Assembly: GCA_937890525.1 (NCBI GenBank)
Contig: CALADI010000011.1
Location: 70,218-134,217, forward strand
Direction of reading: 5' to 3'
Source of the DNA: an uncultured Clostridia bacterium
Lineage (GTDB): Bacteria; Bacillota; Clostridia; Oscillospirales; Oscillospiraceae
DNA: 64,000 nt
In this document: positions 57,587 through 64,000 of the stretch, one piece after another
Layout of the letters: each line of letters starts with the position of its first letter
How positions within the stretch are numbered: position 1 is the stretch's first letter
The notes under the pieces: model-generated
What the model saw: the letters and a program-made list of their open reading frames with translations, nothing else
What the model was told of the DNA's origin: nothing
Database searches by the model: none
Translations under genes and position numbers: made by a program

Positions 57587-59401
57587 ATGAAAACGAAAAA
57601 ACCAAAATACGGCATCTGGAGCAACACGCTCTATATGCTTCGTGTGGCATGGCGGGTGCACAAGCCCGTGGTGCTGATGTGCCTGCTGCTGGCGGCGGCA
57701 GACGCAGGAAAGGCAACGGTGGAGATGCTCATTGCCCCCGTGGTGCTGGGCAAGGTGGAGACCGGCGCACCTCTGAGCCAACTGATCGGGACCATCGGGA
57801 TCTTCAGCACCCTGCTTCTGCTCACCGCCGGGATGGGGGTCTACATCGACCGAAACACCATCTTCGGACGGGTACAGTACCGATCCAGCATCGTTCAGGA
57901 TCTGGGCAGGAAGATCGCCTATACCTCCTATCCCAATCTGATGGATCCGGAGTTCATCCGCATGGAGAACCAGGCGCAGGATGCCACCTCCAGCAATCAG
58001 CGAGCGGTGGAGCAGATGTGGTCATCTTGGACAGACATCCTGACCAACCTTCTGGGCTTTGTGGTCTATCTGGGTGTGCTGTCCGGGCTGAATCCCTTCT
58101 TGGCGGGGGTGGTCATGGTGACCACGGTGCTGGGCTACTTCGTGAACAAGCGAATCCGTCAATGGAGCTACCGCCACCGGGAGGAGGAGCAAACCTATAC
58201 CAAGCAGATGAACTACGCCCGCACCTTGGCGGTGGGGCGGGAATACGCCAAGGACATCCGCATCTTCGGTCTGCGGGCGTGGGTGGATGACATCTGGCAG
58301 GATGCCATGAACCTGTACGAGGGATTCCTGAAGAAGCGGGAGGGGATCTACCTGTGGATGAATGTGGTGGATCTGGTGCTGGCGCTGCTGCGAAACGGTA
58401 TCGCCTACGGCTACCTGATCTGGCTGACCCTGACGGAGGGCATGCTGGCGGCGGAGTTCCTGCTGTACTTCTCCGCAGCCAGCGGCTTCACCCTTTGGAT
58501 CACGGGGATCTTGGACAAATTTTCCAAGCTCCACAAGGAGAGCATGGAGCTTTCCAACATTCGGGAATTCCTCAACTGGGAGGAGCCCTTCCGCTTTGAC
58601 GACGGCAAGCCCCTGACCCCGGCGCCGGACGGGAAATACGAGATCCGGCTGGAAAATGTGTCCTACCGCTACCCCGAGGCACAGAGCGACACCATCCACG
58701 ATGTGAATGTGACCATCCATCCCGGGGAAAAGGTGGCAATTGTTGGCTTGAACGGCGCAGGCAAGACCACATTGGTGAAGCTGATCTGCGGCTTCTTGGA
58801 TCCCACCCGGGGGCGAGTGCTGCTCAACGGGCAGGACATCCGCCAGTATGACCGGCGGGACTATTACCGGCTGCTGTCGGCGGTGTTTCAGGACTTTTCT
58901 CTGCTGGAGACCAGCATTGCCGAAAACATCAGCCAATCCAGAGCGCAGGTGGATCTGGATCGGGCGTGGTCGTGTCTGGAAAAGGCGGGACTTACCGAGA
59001 CCATCCGTGCCCTGCCCAAGGGCATCGAGACCAAGCTGGGACGGCGGGTGTACGAGGACGGCATCGAGATGTCCGGTGGTCAGATCCAGCGGCTGATGCT
59101 GGCACGGGCGCTGTACAAGGATGGCCCCATCCTCGCGCTGGATGAGCCTACGGCGGCGCTGGACCCCATTGCGGAGAACGACATCTACATGAAGTACAAC
59201 GAAATGACGGAGGGAAAGACCTCGGTGTTCATCTCCCACCGTCTGGCATCCACCCGGTTCTGCGACCGGATCCTGTTTGTGGAAGATGGCAGGATCTCCC
59301 AGGAGGGCACCCATGACGATCTGAGGCAGCTCGGCGGAGGATATGCCAAGCTGTTCGAGATCCAGAGCAGATACTACAAGGAAGGAGGGGAACCGGCATG
59401 A
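57587..59401 (+). CDS. ABC exporter subunit (second pair, first gene)
   Basis: 604 residues. About six membrane helices are followed by a canonical nucleotide-binding domain: Walker A GLNGAGKTT, signature MSGGQIQRLMLARAL, Walker B LALDEPTAALD and switch His in ISHRLAST. No C39 peptidase domain is fused. It resembles uncharacterised clostridial exporters that come in adjacent pairs. AAGAGGTGAGG precedes the ATG. It overlaps the next gene in ATGA and is likely controlled by the upstream LytTR/GHKL pair. Confidence 0.92.
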   Translation: MKTKKPKYGIWSNTLYMLRVAWRVHKPVVLMCLLLAAADAGKATVEMLIAPVVLGKVETGAPLSQLIGTIGIFSTLLLLTAGMGVYIDRNTIFGRVQYRSSIVQDLGRKIAYTSYPNLMDPEFIRMENQAQDATSSNQRAVEQMWSSWTDILTNLLGFVVYLGVLSGLNPFLAGVVMVTTVLGYFVNKRIRQWSYRHREEEQTYTKQMNYARTLAVGREYAKDIRIFGLRAWVDDIWQDAMNLYEGFLKKREGIYLWMNVVDLVLALLRNGIAYGYLIWLTLTEGMLAAEFLLYFSAASGFTLWITGILDKFSKLHKESMELSNIREFLNWEEPFRFDDGKPLTPAPDGKYEIRLENVSYRYPEAQSDTIHDVNVTIHPGEKVAIVGLNGAGKTTLVKLICGFLDPTRGRVLLNGQDIRQYDRRDYYRLLSAVFQDFSLLETSIAENISQSRAQVDLDRAWSCLEKAGLTETIRALPKGIETKLGRRVYEDGIEMSGGQIQRLMLARALYKDGPILALDEPTAALDPIAENDIYMKYNEMTEGKTSVFISHRLASTRFCDRILFVEDGRISQEGTHDDLRQLGGGYAKLFEIQSRYYKEGGEPA

Positions 59402-61275
59402 GTGAGGAGAAGAAAATCGGCGTCCGCCAAGTGTGGAACATGACCTTTCGGGGCTGGAAGCTCTACTGGAAGCTGTGCCCCGGATGGTTCGTATCGGAAT
59501 TCCTGCGGGATATGGTGCGGGCGGTCAGCCCCTATGTGACCATCTGGATCTCCGCCCAGCTCATCGGTGAGCTGGCGGGGGCACGGGATCCCCGGCAGCT
59601 CCTTCGCTGGGTGGTGATCCAGCTTGCGGCGGCAGCCGCCATGAGCCTGCTGGCAGGAGTCTTGGAGCGGTGGAACAACTATGAGGACGAGCGGATGATC
59701 CGGCTGGAGAGCAAGATCTATGCCGAGAAGATGATGGATCTGGACTATGCCGATGTGGATCGTCAGGCGGTTCAGGATCTTTACTCCACCATCGCCCAGA
59801 ACCGGAGCTGGGCAGGCTGGGGGCTGACCCTGACCACGGATTGCTTCGGCAAGCTGGTCTACGGGCTGATCTCCATGCTCTGCGGCATTGGCTTGACGGT
59901 GTCCCTGTTCGTACAGAGAGTGCCGGCAGGTCATGCGCTGTCCTTCCTGAACCACCCCCTCTTTGCGGCGGGGGTGGCGGGGCTGATGCTGCTGATTTCG
60001 GTGGCGGCGCCGATGTGCACCAACCGGGGGGATCGGTACTGGTCACGGATCGCTGAGGACAGCCGGCTGCGGAATCGGTACTTTACCTTCTTCGGCTGGA
60101 TGTGTACCGACCGCAAGCGTGCTACTGATTTGCGGGTCTATGACCAAGAGGATCAAGTCTGCATTCCCTATGCCCAAGAGGATGAGACATTCACCCCAAA
60201 ATCCCGGATCGCCAAGTATATGCGCGGCCCTCAGGGAATGTGGTATGTGGCGGGGCAGAGCGTCTCCGTGGTGCTGACTGGGTGTGTGTATCTGTTCGTG
60301 TGTCTGAAGGCATGGGCAGGCGCCTTCGGCGTGGGTGCCATCACCCAGTATGTGGGCGCCATCACCAACCTGTTTTCCGGCATCAGCCAACTGTTGGAGA
60401 CCCATGGACTGGTGAGCACCAACGCAGAATTCCTGAAGCTGTGCTATGAATTTCTGGACATTCCCAACGGGATGTACCGGGGAAGCCTGACCACGGAAAA
60501 GCGGTCGGATCGCCAGTATCAGGTGGAGTTTCGGGATGTGTCCTTCCGGTATCCCGGCTCGGATCAATGGGCGCTGCGCCATGTGAACATGGAGTTCCAA
60601 GTGGGCAAGCGCTTGGCCATCGTGGGGGAAAACGGCAGCGGCAAGACCACCTTCATCAAGCTGCTGTGCAGGCTCTATGACCCCACCGAGGGGCAGATCC
60701 TGCTCAACGGCATCGACATTCGCAAATACCAGTACCGGGACTACATGGAGCTGTTCTCCGTGGTGTTTCAGGACTTCCGGCTGTTCAGCCAGCCCTTGGG
60801 GGCCAATGTGGCGGGCAGCAGCACCTACGATCCCATCCGGGCCCGCAGGGCGTTGGAGGACGCAGGCTTCGACAAGCGCCTGTCGGAGATGAAGGACGGT
60901 CTGGATACCATGCTGTACAAGGAGCTTTCCGCCGACGGAGTGGAGATCTCCGGGGGAGAAGCCCAGAAGATCGCCATTGCCCGATCCCTGTATAAGAATG
61001 CCCCCTTTATCATCCTTGATGAGCCTACGGCGGCGCTGGATCCCATCGCAGAGGCGGAGATCTACAGCAAGTTCAACGACATCTCCGGGGATAAGACGGC
61101 GGTGTATATCAGCCATCGGCTGTCGTCGTGCAAGTTCTGCGACCGCATCGCGGTATTCCACGGGGGACAGGTGGTGCAGACCGGCACCCATGAGGAGCTG
61201 GTGGAAGATCCCCAAGGCAAGTACCACGAACTCTGGTACGCACAGGCGCAGTACTATCAGCAGACAGCGGGCTGA
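59398..61275 (+). CDS. ABC exporter subunit (second pair, second gene)
   Basis: 625 residues; GGAAGGAGGGGAA lies before the ATG. Six membrane helices, then Walker A GENGSGKTT, signature ISGGEAQKIAIARSL, Walker B IILDEPTAALD and switch His in ISHRLSSC. Both subunits of this pair have intact catalytic residues, unlike the pair at 51063-54612. Exporters of this class next to LytTR systems often export peptides, but no precursor gene was found in the 178 bases upstream or beside it, so the substrate is unknown. Confidence 0.92.
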   Translation: MSEEKKIGVRQVWNMTFRGWKLYWKLCPGWFVSEFLRDMVRAVSPYVTIWISAQLIGELAGARDPRQLLRWVVIQLAAAAAMSLLAGVLERWNNYEDERMIRLESKIYAEKMMDLDYADVDRQAVQDLYSTIAQNRSWAGWGLTLTTDCFGKLVYGLISMLCGIGLTVSLFVQRVPAGHALSFLNHPLFAAGVAGLMLLISVAAPMCTNRGDRYWSRIAEDSRLRNRYFTFFGWMCTDRKRATDLRVYDQEDQVCIPYAQEDETFTPKSRIAKYMRGPQGMWYVAGQSVSVVLTGCVYLFVCLKAWAGAFGVGAITQYVGAITNLFSGISQLLETHGLVSTNAEFLKLCYEFLDIPNGMYRGSLTTEKRSDRQYQVEFRDVSFRYPGSDQWALRHVNMEFQVGKRLAIVGENGSGKTTFIKLLCRLYDPTEGQILLNGIDIRKYQYRDYMELFSVVFQDFRLFSQPLGANVAGSSTYDPIRARRALEDAGFDKRLSEMKDGLDTMLYKELSADGVEISGGEAQKIAIARSLYKNAPFIILDEPTAALDPIAEAEIYSKFNDISGDKTAVYISHRLSSCKFCDRIAVFHGGQVVQTGTHEELVEDPQGKYHELWYAQAQYYQQTAG

Positions 61276-61288
61276 TAAAAAAGACAGA

Positions 61289-61329
61289 ACGGGTGCGGCT
61301 GCCCAAGGGCGGCTGCATCCGTATTTTTT
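61289..61329 (+). terminator. Terminator after the second ABC operon
   Basis: A long stem with some G-T pairs (ACGGGTGCGGCTGCCC with its downstream complement) ends in ATTTTTT. It overlaps the apparent earliest start of the next ORF, which helps to exclude that start. Confidence 0.82.
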
Positions 61330-61361
61330 GTAAAAAGGCAGTTGCACCCGGAGGAGATTGG

Positions 61362-61787
61362 GTGTACAATGGTGAGAAAAAGGGCGATGGGCCCATTCCC
61401 AACGCCAACACCCGGCGCCCAATGGGCGGTGGGGGGAAAGGTCGTGGTGGTGTGAATCCGGGGATCTATGTGATACTGCTGGTGCTTGCCGTGGTGCTGT
61501 ATTCCCAGCAGCGGCGTAAACGGCGCATGATCGCCCAGCGTATCCAATGCAAACAAGGAGGAAACAGGCAAATGCAGGAATTGGCAAAGAAATTCGTGGG
61601 GCAGGAGTGCATCGTGCACACCTTTGACAACAACCAGATCGTGGGCGTCCTGCGGGAGGTCAGCGAAAAGGGGCTGCTGTTGGAGCGCTCCGGGGCGTCG
61701 GAAGCCCTGAATCTGGACTATGTGGTTCGGATCCGGGAATATCCCAAGAAGAAAAACGGTCGTAAAAAATCCATTGTCATGGACTGA
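61362..61787 (+). CDS. Membrane-anchored protein with Sm-like C-terminal domain (DUF6897-like)
   Basis: 141 residues if translation begins at the GTG at 61362, which has GGAGGAG 6-7 bases upstream; an earlier GTG at 61293 lies in the terminator. The first part is Gly/Arg-rich (GGGGKGRGG), then one membrane helix (IYVILLVLAVVLYS) and a basic segment. The last 70 residues (from MQELAKKF) form a small beta-barrel-like domain ending IREYPKKKNGRKK, recalled as a stand-alone clostridial family (DUF6897-like). A second start at 61572 is preceded by AAGGAGGAAACAGG, so a short soluble form may also be made. Confidence 0.65.
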   Translation: MYNGEKKGDGPIPNANTRRPMGGGGKGRGGVNPGIYVILLVLAVVLYSQQRRKRRMIAQRIQCKQGGNRQMQELAKKFVGQECIVHTFDNNQIVGVLREVSEKGLLLERSGASEALNLDYVVRIREYPKKKNGRKKSIVMD

Positions 61788-61818
61788 CGGCGTGAAGAAC
61801 GGGAGATGACATGGTATC

Positions 61819-62688
61819 ATGTGGCTCGTCATGGCGGTTTTGTCCGCCGTCTTTGCCGGGGTCACGGCGATTCTGGCGAAATGCGGGATCCGGCACACGG
61901 ATTCTGATGTAGCGACGGCGCTGCGGACAGTGGTGGTGCTGCTGTTTGCGTGGGTGATGGTGTGGATCGTGGGATCTGCCGATACCATCGGGCAGATCAG
62001 CACCACCTCGGTGGTGTTTTTGATCCTGTCCGGGCTGGCTACCGGGGGATCATGGCTGTGCTATTTCAAGGCGCTGTCCATGGCGGATGTGAACAAGGTT
62101 GCCCCGGTGGACAAGTCCAGTACCATCTTGTCGGTGCTGCTGGCCATCGTCCTGTTTTCCGAGACCAGCCATTTGGGCGCCAAGCTGGCGGGCACGGCGC
62201 TGCTGGCGGTGGGCATCTACCTGATGATCGAAAAAAAGCCGGGGCAGAAACCGGGGGAGCAGGATCGGCGGTGGATCGTGTATGGCGTGCTGTCGGCGGT
62301 GTTTGCGGCGCTGACCTCCATCTTGGCAAAGGTGGGTATCGCCGGGGTGGAGTCCAATCTGGGCACAGCCATCCGCACGGCTGTGGTGCTGGTGGTGTCA
62401 TGGGGCATTGTGGCAGCCAGAGGCAAACTCCGGCAGATCCCCAAGGTGCGGGGGCGGGAGCTGGCGTGGATCCTTCTGTCCGGCGTCACCACCGGGGCAT
62501 CTTGGCTGTGCTATTACTATGCCATCGGCAACGGTGTGGTCAGCGTGGTGGTGCCCATTGACAAGATGAGCATTCTGGTCACGGTGCTGCTATCCCGTGT
62601 GATCCTAAAGGAGCGGATCAGCGGCAAGGCGGGACTGGGGCTGGCGCTGATGCTGGCGGGTACGGTGACCATCGCCCTGTGCGGTTGA
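61819..62688 (+). CDS. EamA/DMT-family transporter
   Basis: 289 residues with ten helices in two repeated EamA halves: MAVLSAVFAGVTAILAK at the start and GVLSAVFAALTSILAK after the midpoint are clearly duplicated. Motif pairs (TGGSWLCYFKAL and TGASWLCYYYAI; VAPVDKSSTIL and VVPIDKMSIL) underline the internal repeat. Members export amino acids, nucleotides or drugs; the substrate here is unknown. GGGAGATGAC precedes the ATG, 31 bases after the previous gene. Confidence 0.9.
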   Translation: MWLVMAVLSAVFAGVTAILAKCGIRHTDSDVATALRTVVVLLFAWVMVWIVGSADTIGQISTTSVVFLILSGLATGGSWLCYFKALSMADVNKVAPVDKSSTILSVLLAIVLFSETSHLGAKLAGTALLAVGIYLMIEKKPGQKPGEQDRRWIVYGVLSAVFAALTSILAKVGIAGVESNLGTAIRTAVVLVVSWGIVAARGKLRQIPKVRGRELAWILLSGVTTGASWLCYYYAIGNGVVSVVVPIDKMSILVTVLLSRVILKERISGKAGLGLALMLAGTVTIALCG

Positions 62689-62704
62689 TCCGATACAAGA
62701 CGGA

Positions 62705-62740
62705 AAAAGAGGGTTTTCCCCACGGGGAAAACCCTCTTTT
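62705..62740. terminator. Bidirectional terminator between EamA and zinc-ribbon genes
   Basis: An 18-bp stem (AAAAAGAGGGTTTTCCCC, two-base gap, complement) has T/A tracts on both sides, shared by the convergent genes. Confidence 0.88.
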
Positions 62741-62743
62741 CGA

Positions 62744-63718
62744 TTATTCGGAAACGGATTCGGGATCCACGGGAGCGCCGCCCAGACGGTAGGTCAGCTT
62801 CTGCGCCTTGCGGTTCTTCACCGCATTGATGATGGTGGGCACAGCGCCCAGCAGGCCGAACAGGTACAGCAGGACAAGATTGCCCACATAGCTGCCGACA
62901 TCGATGACCTCATAGGCCAGCAGCTCCGGGAATGCACGGAATGCGGTGAAGAAGTCCACTTCCAGCTCCCGGGCGATGATGATGGCCCAGTCCAGCTGGT
63001 CGCCCAGCAGGGTCATGACGATCATCAGCACCGAGCTGATGACGATGCCCTTGGTGGACAGTTTGCCTGCCAGCAGTTCATATCCTTTCAGCGTACACAC
63101 AGCCATTAAAAGACCGCTGAGGGAGGCCACATAGCCAAGCTGGCTCAGCAGCACGATGGCGGCGACGCCGATGAGGGAACCCAGCAGGGCGCCGACCACA
63201 CCGCCCAGCACATTCTCTTTCTTCCGCTGGTTCTGGGAGACAGCAACAGAGGTACTGTGCTGGATCTTGGCATAGCATCCGCTGCACAGATGCGCATAGG
63301 CACCGGAAACGCAGTAGGGATTGGATTCGGGACTGCCGCAGTATTCGCAGCTATTCTGATAACCTCCGGATTGAAGGGTGCGGCTCAGGGCGTTCATGGC
63401 CGAGGACATCCGCTCTTGCAGCTTGGCCTGATTGGCGCAGTTCTTCATGGTCATACGCACTTCGGAACCGGTATCCGTCAAATCGGACACACCGCGGTTC
63501 TCTTTCACGAATGCCTTGCGCTGATCCTTGTCCATTGCCCCGGCGCTTCGCCGGGCGCCCACGGATACGGTGGGCATATAGGGATAGTTGGGATTTGCAG
63601 GATAGACGATCACATCGTAAGCGCCGCATTTGCCGTACAATGCGATACCGTCGGATTCCTGACGAAGCCCCAGATTTCTGCCCAGTTCAGCGTAGTTTTC
63701 CATGACTTTCTTGTTCAT
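62744..63718 (-). CDS. Zinc-ribbon membrane protein of unknown function
   Basis: 324 residues from the ATG at 63718 (GGAGGTAG upstream). The first 115 residues form a soluble, mixed domain (NYAELGRNLGLRQESDGIALYGKCGAYDV...). A four-cysteine zinc ribbon follows: CEYC near 140 and CSGC near 160. Then come about four to five membrane helices (GGVVGALLGSLIGVAAIVLL, GLLMAVCTLKGYELLAG and others) and a short tail. I do not recognise the family. It has its own promoter and lies alone between two terminators. Confidence 0.7.
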   Translation of the reverse strand: MNKKVMENYAELGRNLGLRQESDGIALYGKCGAYDVIVYPANPNYPYMPTVSVGARRSAGAMDKDQRKAFVKENRGVSDLTDTGSEVRMTMKNCANQAKLQERMSSAMNALSRTLQSGGYQNSCEYCGSPESNPYCVSGAYAHLCSGCYAKIQHSTSVAVSQNQRKKENVLGGVVGALLGSLIGVAAIVLLSQLGYVASLSGLLMAVCTLKGYELLAGKLSTKGIVISSVLMIVMTLLGDQLDWAIIIARELEVDFFTAFRAFPELLAYEVIDVGSYVGNLVLLYLFGLLGAVPTIINAVKNRKAQKLTYRLGGAPVDPESVSE

Positions 63719-63762
63719 AGGTTCTACCTCCTCTGTACAATCTGTCTGTTTTGGATGGATGT

Positions 63763-63791
63763 AATATAGCATACTTCATACAGATTGACAA
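63763..63791 (-). promoter_or_regulatory. Promoter of the zinc-ribbon membrane protein gene
   Basis: Minus strand TTGTCA (63786-63791), a 17-bp spacer and TATATT (63763-63768), about 45 bases upstream of the ATG. Confidence 0.72.
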
Positions 63792-63825
63792 CTCTTAATT
63801 TCTTAAATTTGAGACATGTTCGTTC

Positions 63826-63862
63826 CAAAAAAACCCTCGATCCCGGGATACGGGATCGAGGG
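63826..63862 (-). terminator. Terminator after the alcohol dehydrogenase gene
   Basis: A 12-bp perfect stem (63834-63845 with 63851-63862) and seven T residues on the minus strand. Confidence 0.9.
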
Positions 63863-63876
63863 GGAAAGCGTATGGA

Positions 63877-64000
63877 TCAGAAGTCAACCTCGGTGTCGTA
63901 GTAGCAGCACTTGAGCAGCTTCTCCATCTCCTCCACGCTGGGCTGGCGGGGATTGGAGCCGGTGCAGGCATCGGCGATGGCATTCTTGGCGATCTCCGGC
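63877..64000 (-). CDS. Iron-containing alcohol dehydrogenase, C-terminal end
   Basis: Minus-strand frame ending in TGA at 63877-63879, with the N-terminal part beyond the window edge. The visible end (EIAKNAIADACTGSNPRQP and KCCYYDTEVDF) matches the C-terminal helix of iron-dependent (group III) alcohol dehydrogenases of Clostridia. Only about 40 residues are present, so the exact substrate (lactaldehyde, propanediol, butanol or ethanol type, or the end of an AdhE) cannot be decided. A strong terminator follows. Confidence 0.75.
   Translation of the reverse strand, partial: PEIAKNAIADACTGSNPRQPSVEEMEKLLKCCYYDTEVDF

Noticed and set aside
55986..61329. An agr or lantibiotic cluster
   Set aside because: No AgrB-like protease, no LanB/LanC/LanM, no C39 peptidase domain on the exporters and no precursor peptide ORF.
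1..64000. CRISPR arrays, insertion sequences, integrases, tRNA and rRNA genes
   Set aside because: No spaced repeats of 25-40 bases, no transposase or recombinase domains and no tRNA-like cloverleaf or rRNA sequence were recognised on either strand.

Overview
The window looks like a stretch of chromosome from a moderately GC-rich, Gram-positive anaerobe of the class Clostridia, most likely the Oscillospirales/Ruminococcaceae side. The indications are strong AGGAGG-type ribosome binding sites, lipoprotein signal peptides, a SCIFF peptide with its radical-SAM maturase, YolD next to a Y-family polymerase, a Firmicutes-type LexA box, heterodimeric ABC exporters and small clostridial families of unknown function. 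I cannot name genus or species. No insertion sequence, prophage, CRISPR array, tRNA or rRNA gene was seen.

Layout. 1-2532 (+): end of a YfcE-type phosphodiesterase, a tiny Cys/Asp/Tyr-rich protein, then an SOS-type Y-polymerase/YolD pair. 2596-7063 (-): potABCD polyamine importer behind a long leader that has its own strong promoter and an intrinsic terminator. 7120-11249 (-): scfA (SCIFF peptide), an attenuator, scfB (maturase), an Orn/Lys/Arg decarboxylase and rsmH. 11288-16427 (-): an RND/MMPL transporter overlapping a large secreted GLUG-repeat protein. 16627-20274 (-): class Ia ribonucleotide reductase nrdA-nrdB behind two NrdR boxes. 20319-22199 (+): MarR plus MATE. 22271-23895: MerR and a divergent YitT-like protein with a textbook 19-bp-spacer MerR promoter. 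24181-27772: LysR divergent from a fused CoA-disulfide reductase/rhodanese/siroheme-reductase protein. 27939-29416 (+): YwaF-like membrane protein and a nucleoside deaminase.

29480-33689 (-): pstSCAB-phoU with a Pho-box-like promoter. 33697-40383 (-): patatin-like lipase, and a TetR, HdeD-like, MMPL, secreted coiled-coil series. 40411-41706 (+): MFS transporter. 41713-44040 (-): UvrD-like helicase, divergent from sbcDC (44182-48056, +). 48078-55969 (+): CmpB-like membrane protein, OmpR-type regulator and kinase, heterodimeric ABC exporter, cytidylate-kinase-like protein and a membrane protein. Two copies of a triple 11-bp repeat operator lie before the two transcription units of this module. 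55986-61329 (+): LytTR regulator, truncated GHKL kinase and a second ABC exporter pair. 61362-62740 (+): a TM protein with an Sm-like tail and an EamA transporter. 62744-64000 (-): a zinc-ribbon membrane protein and the C-terminus of an iron-containing alcohol dehydrogenase.

The strongest leads are the two 11-bp-repeat operators and the exporter module they bracket, the three-part CoADR/rhodanese/siroheme fusion beside a LysR gene, the pot leader RNA, and two separate MMPL transporters, each overlapping a gene for a secreted coiled-coil partner. All identifications come from reading motifs and context; no database search was run.
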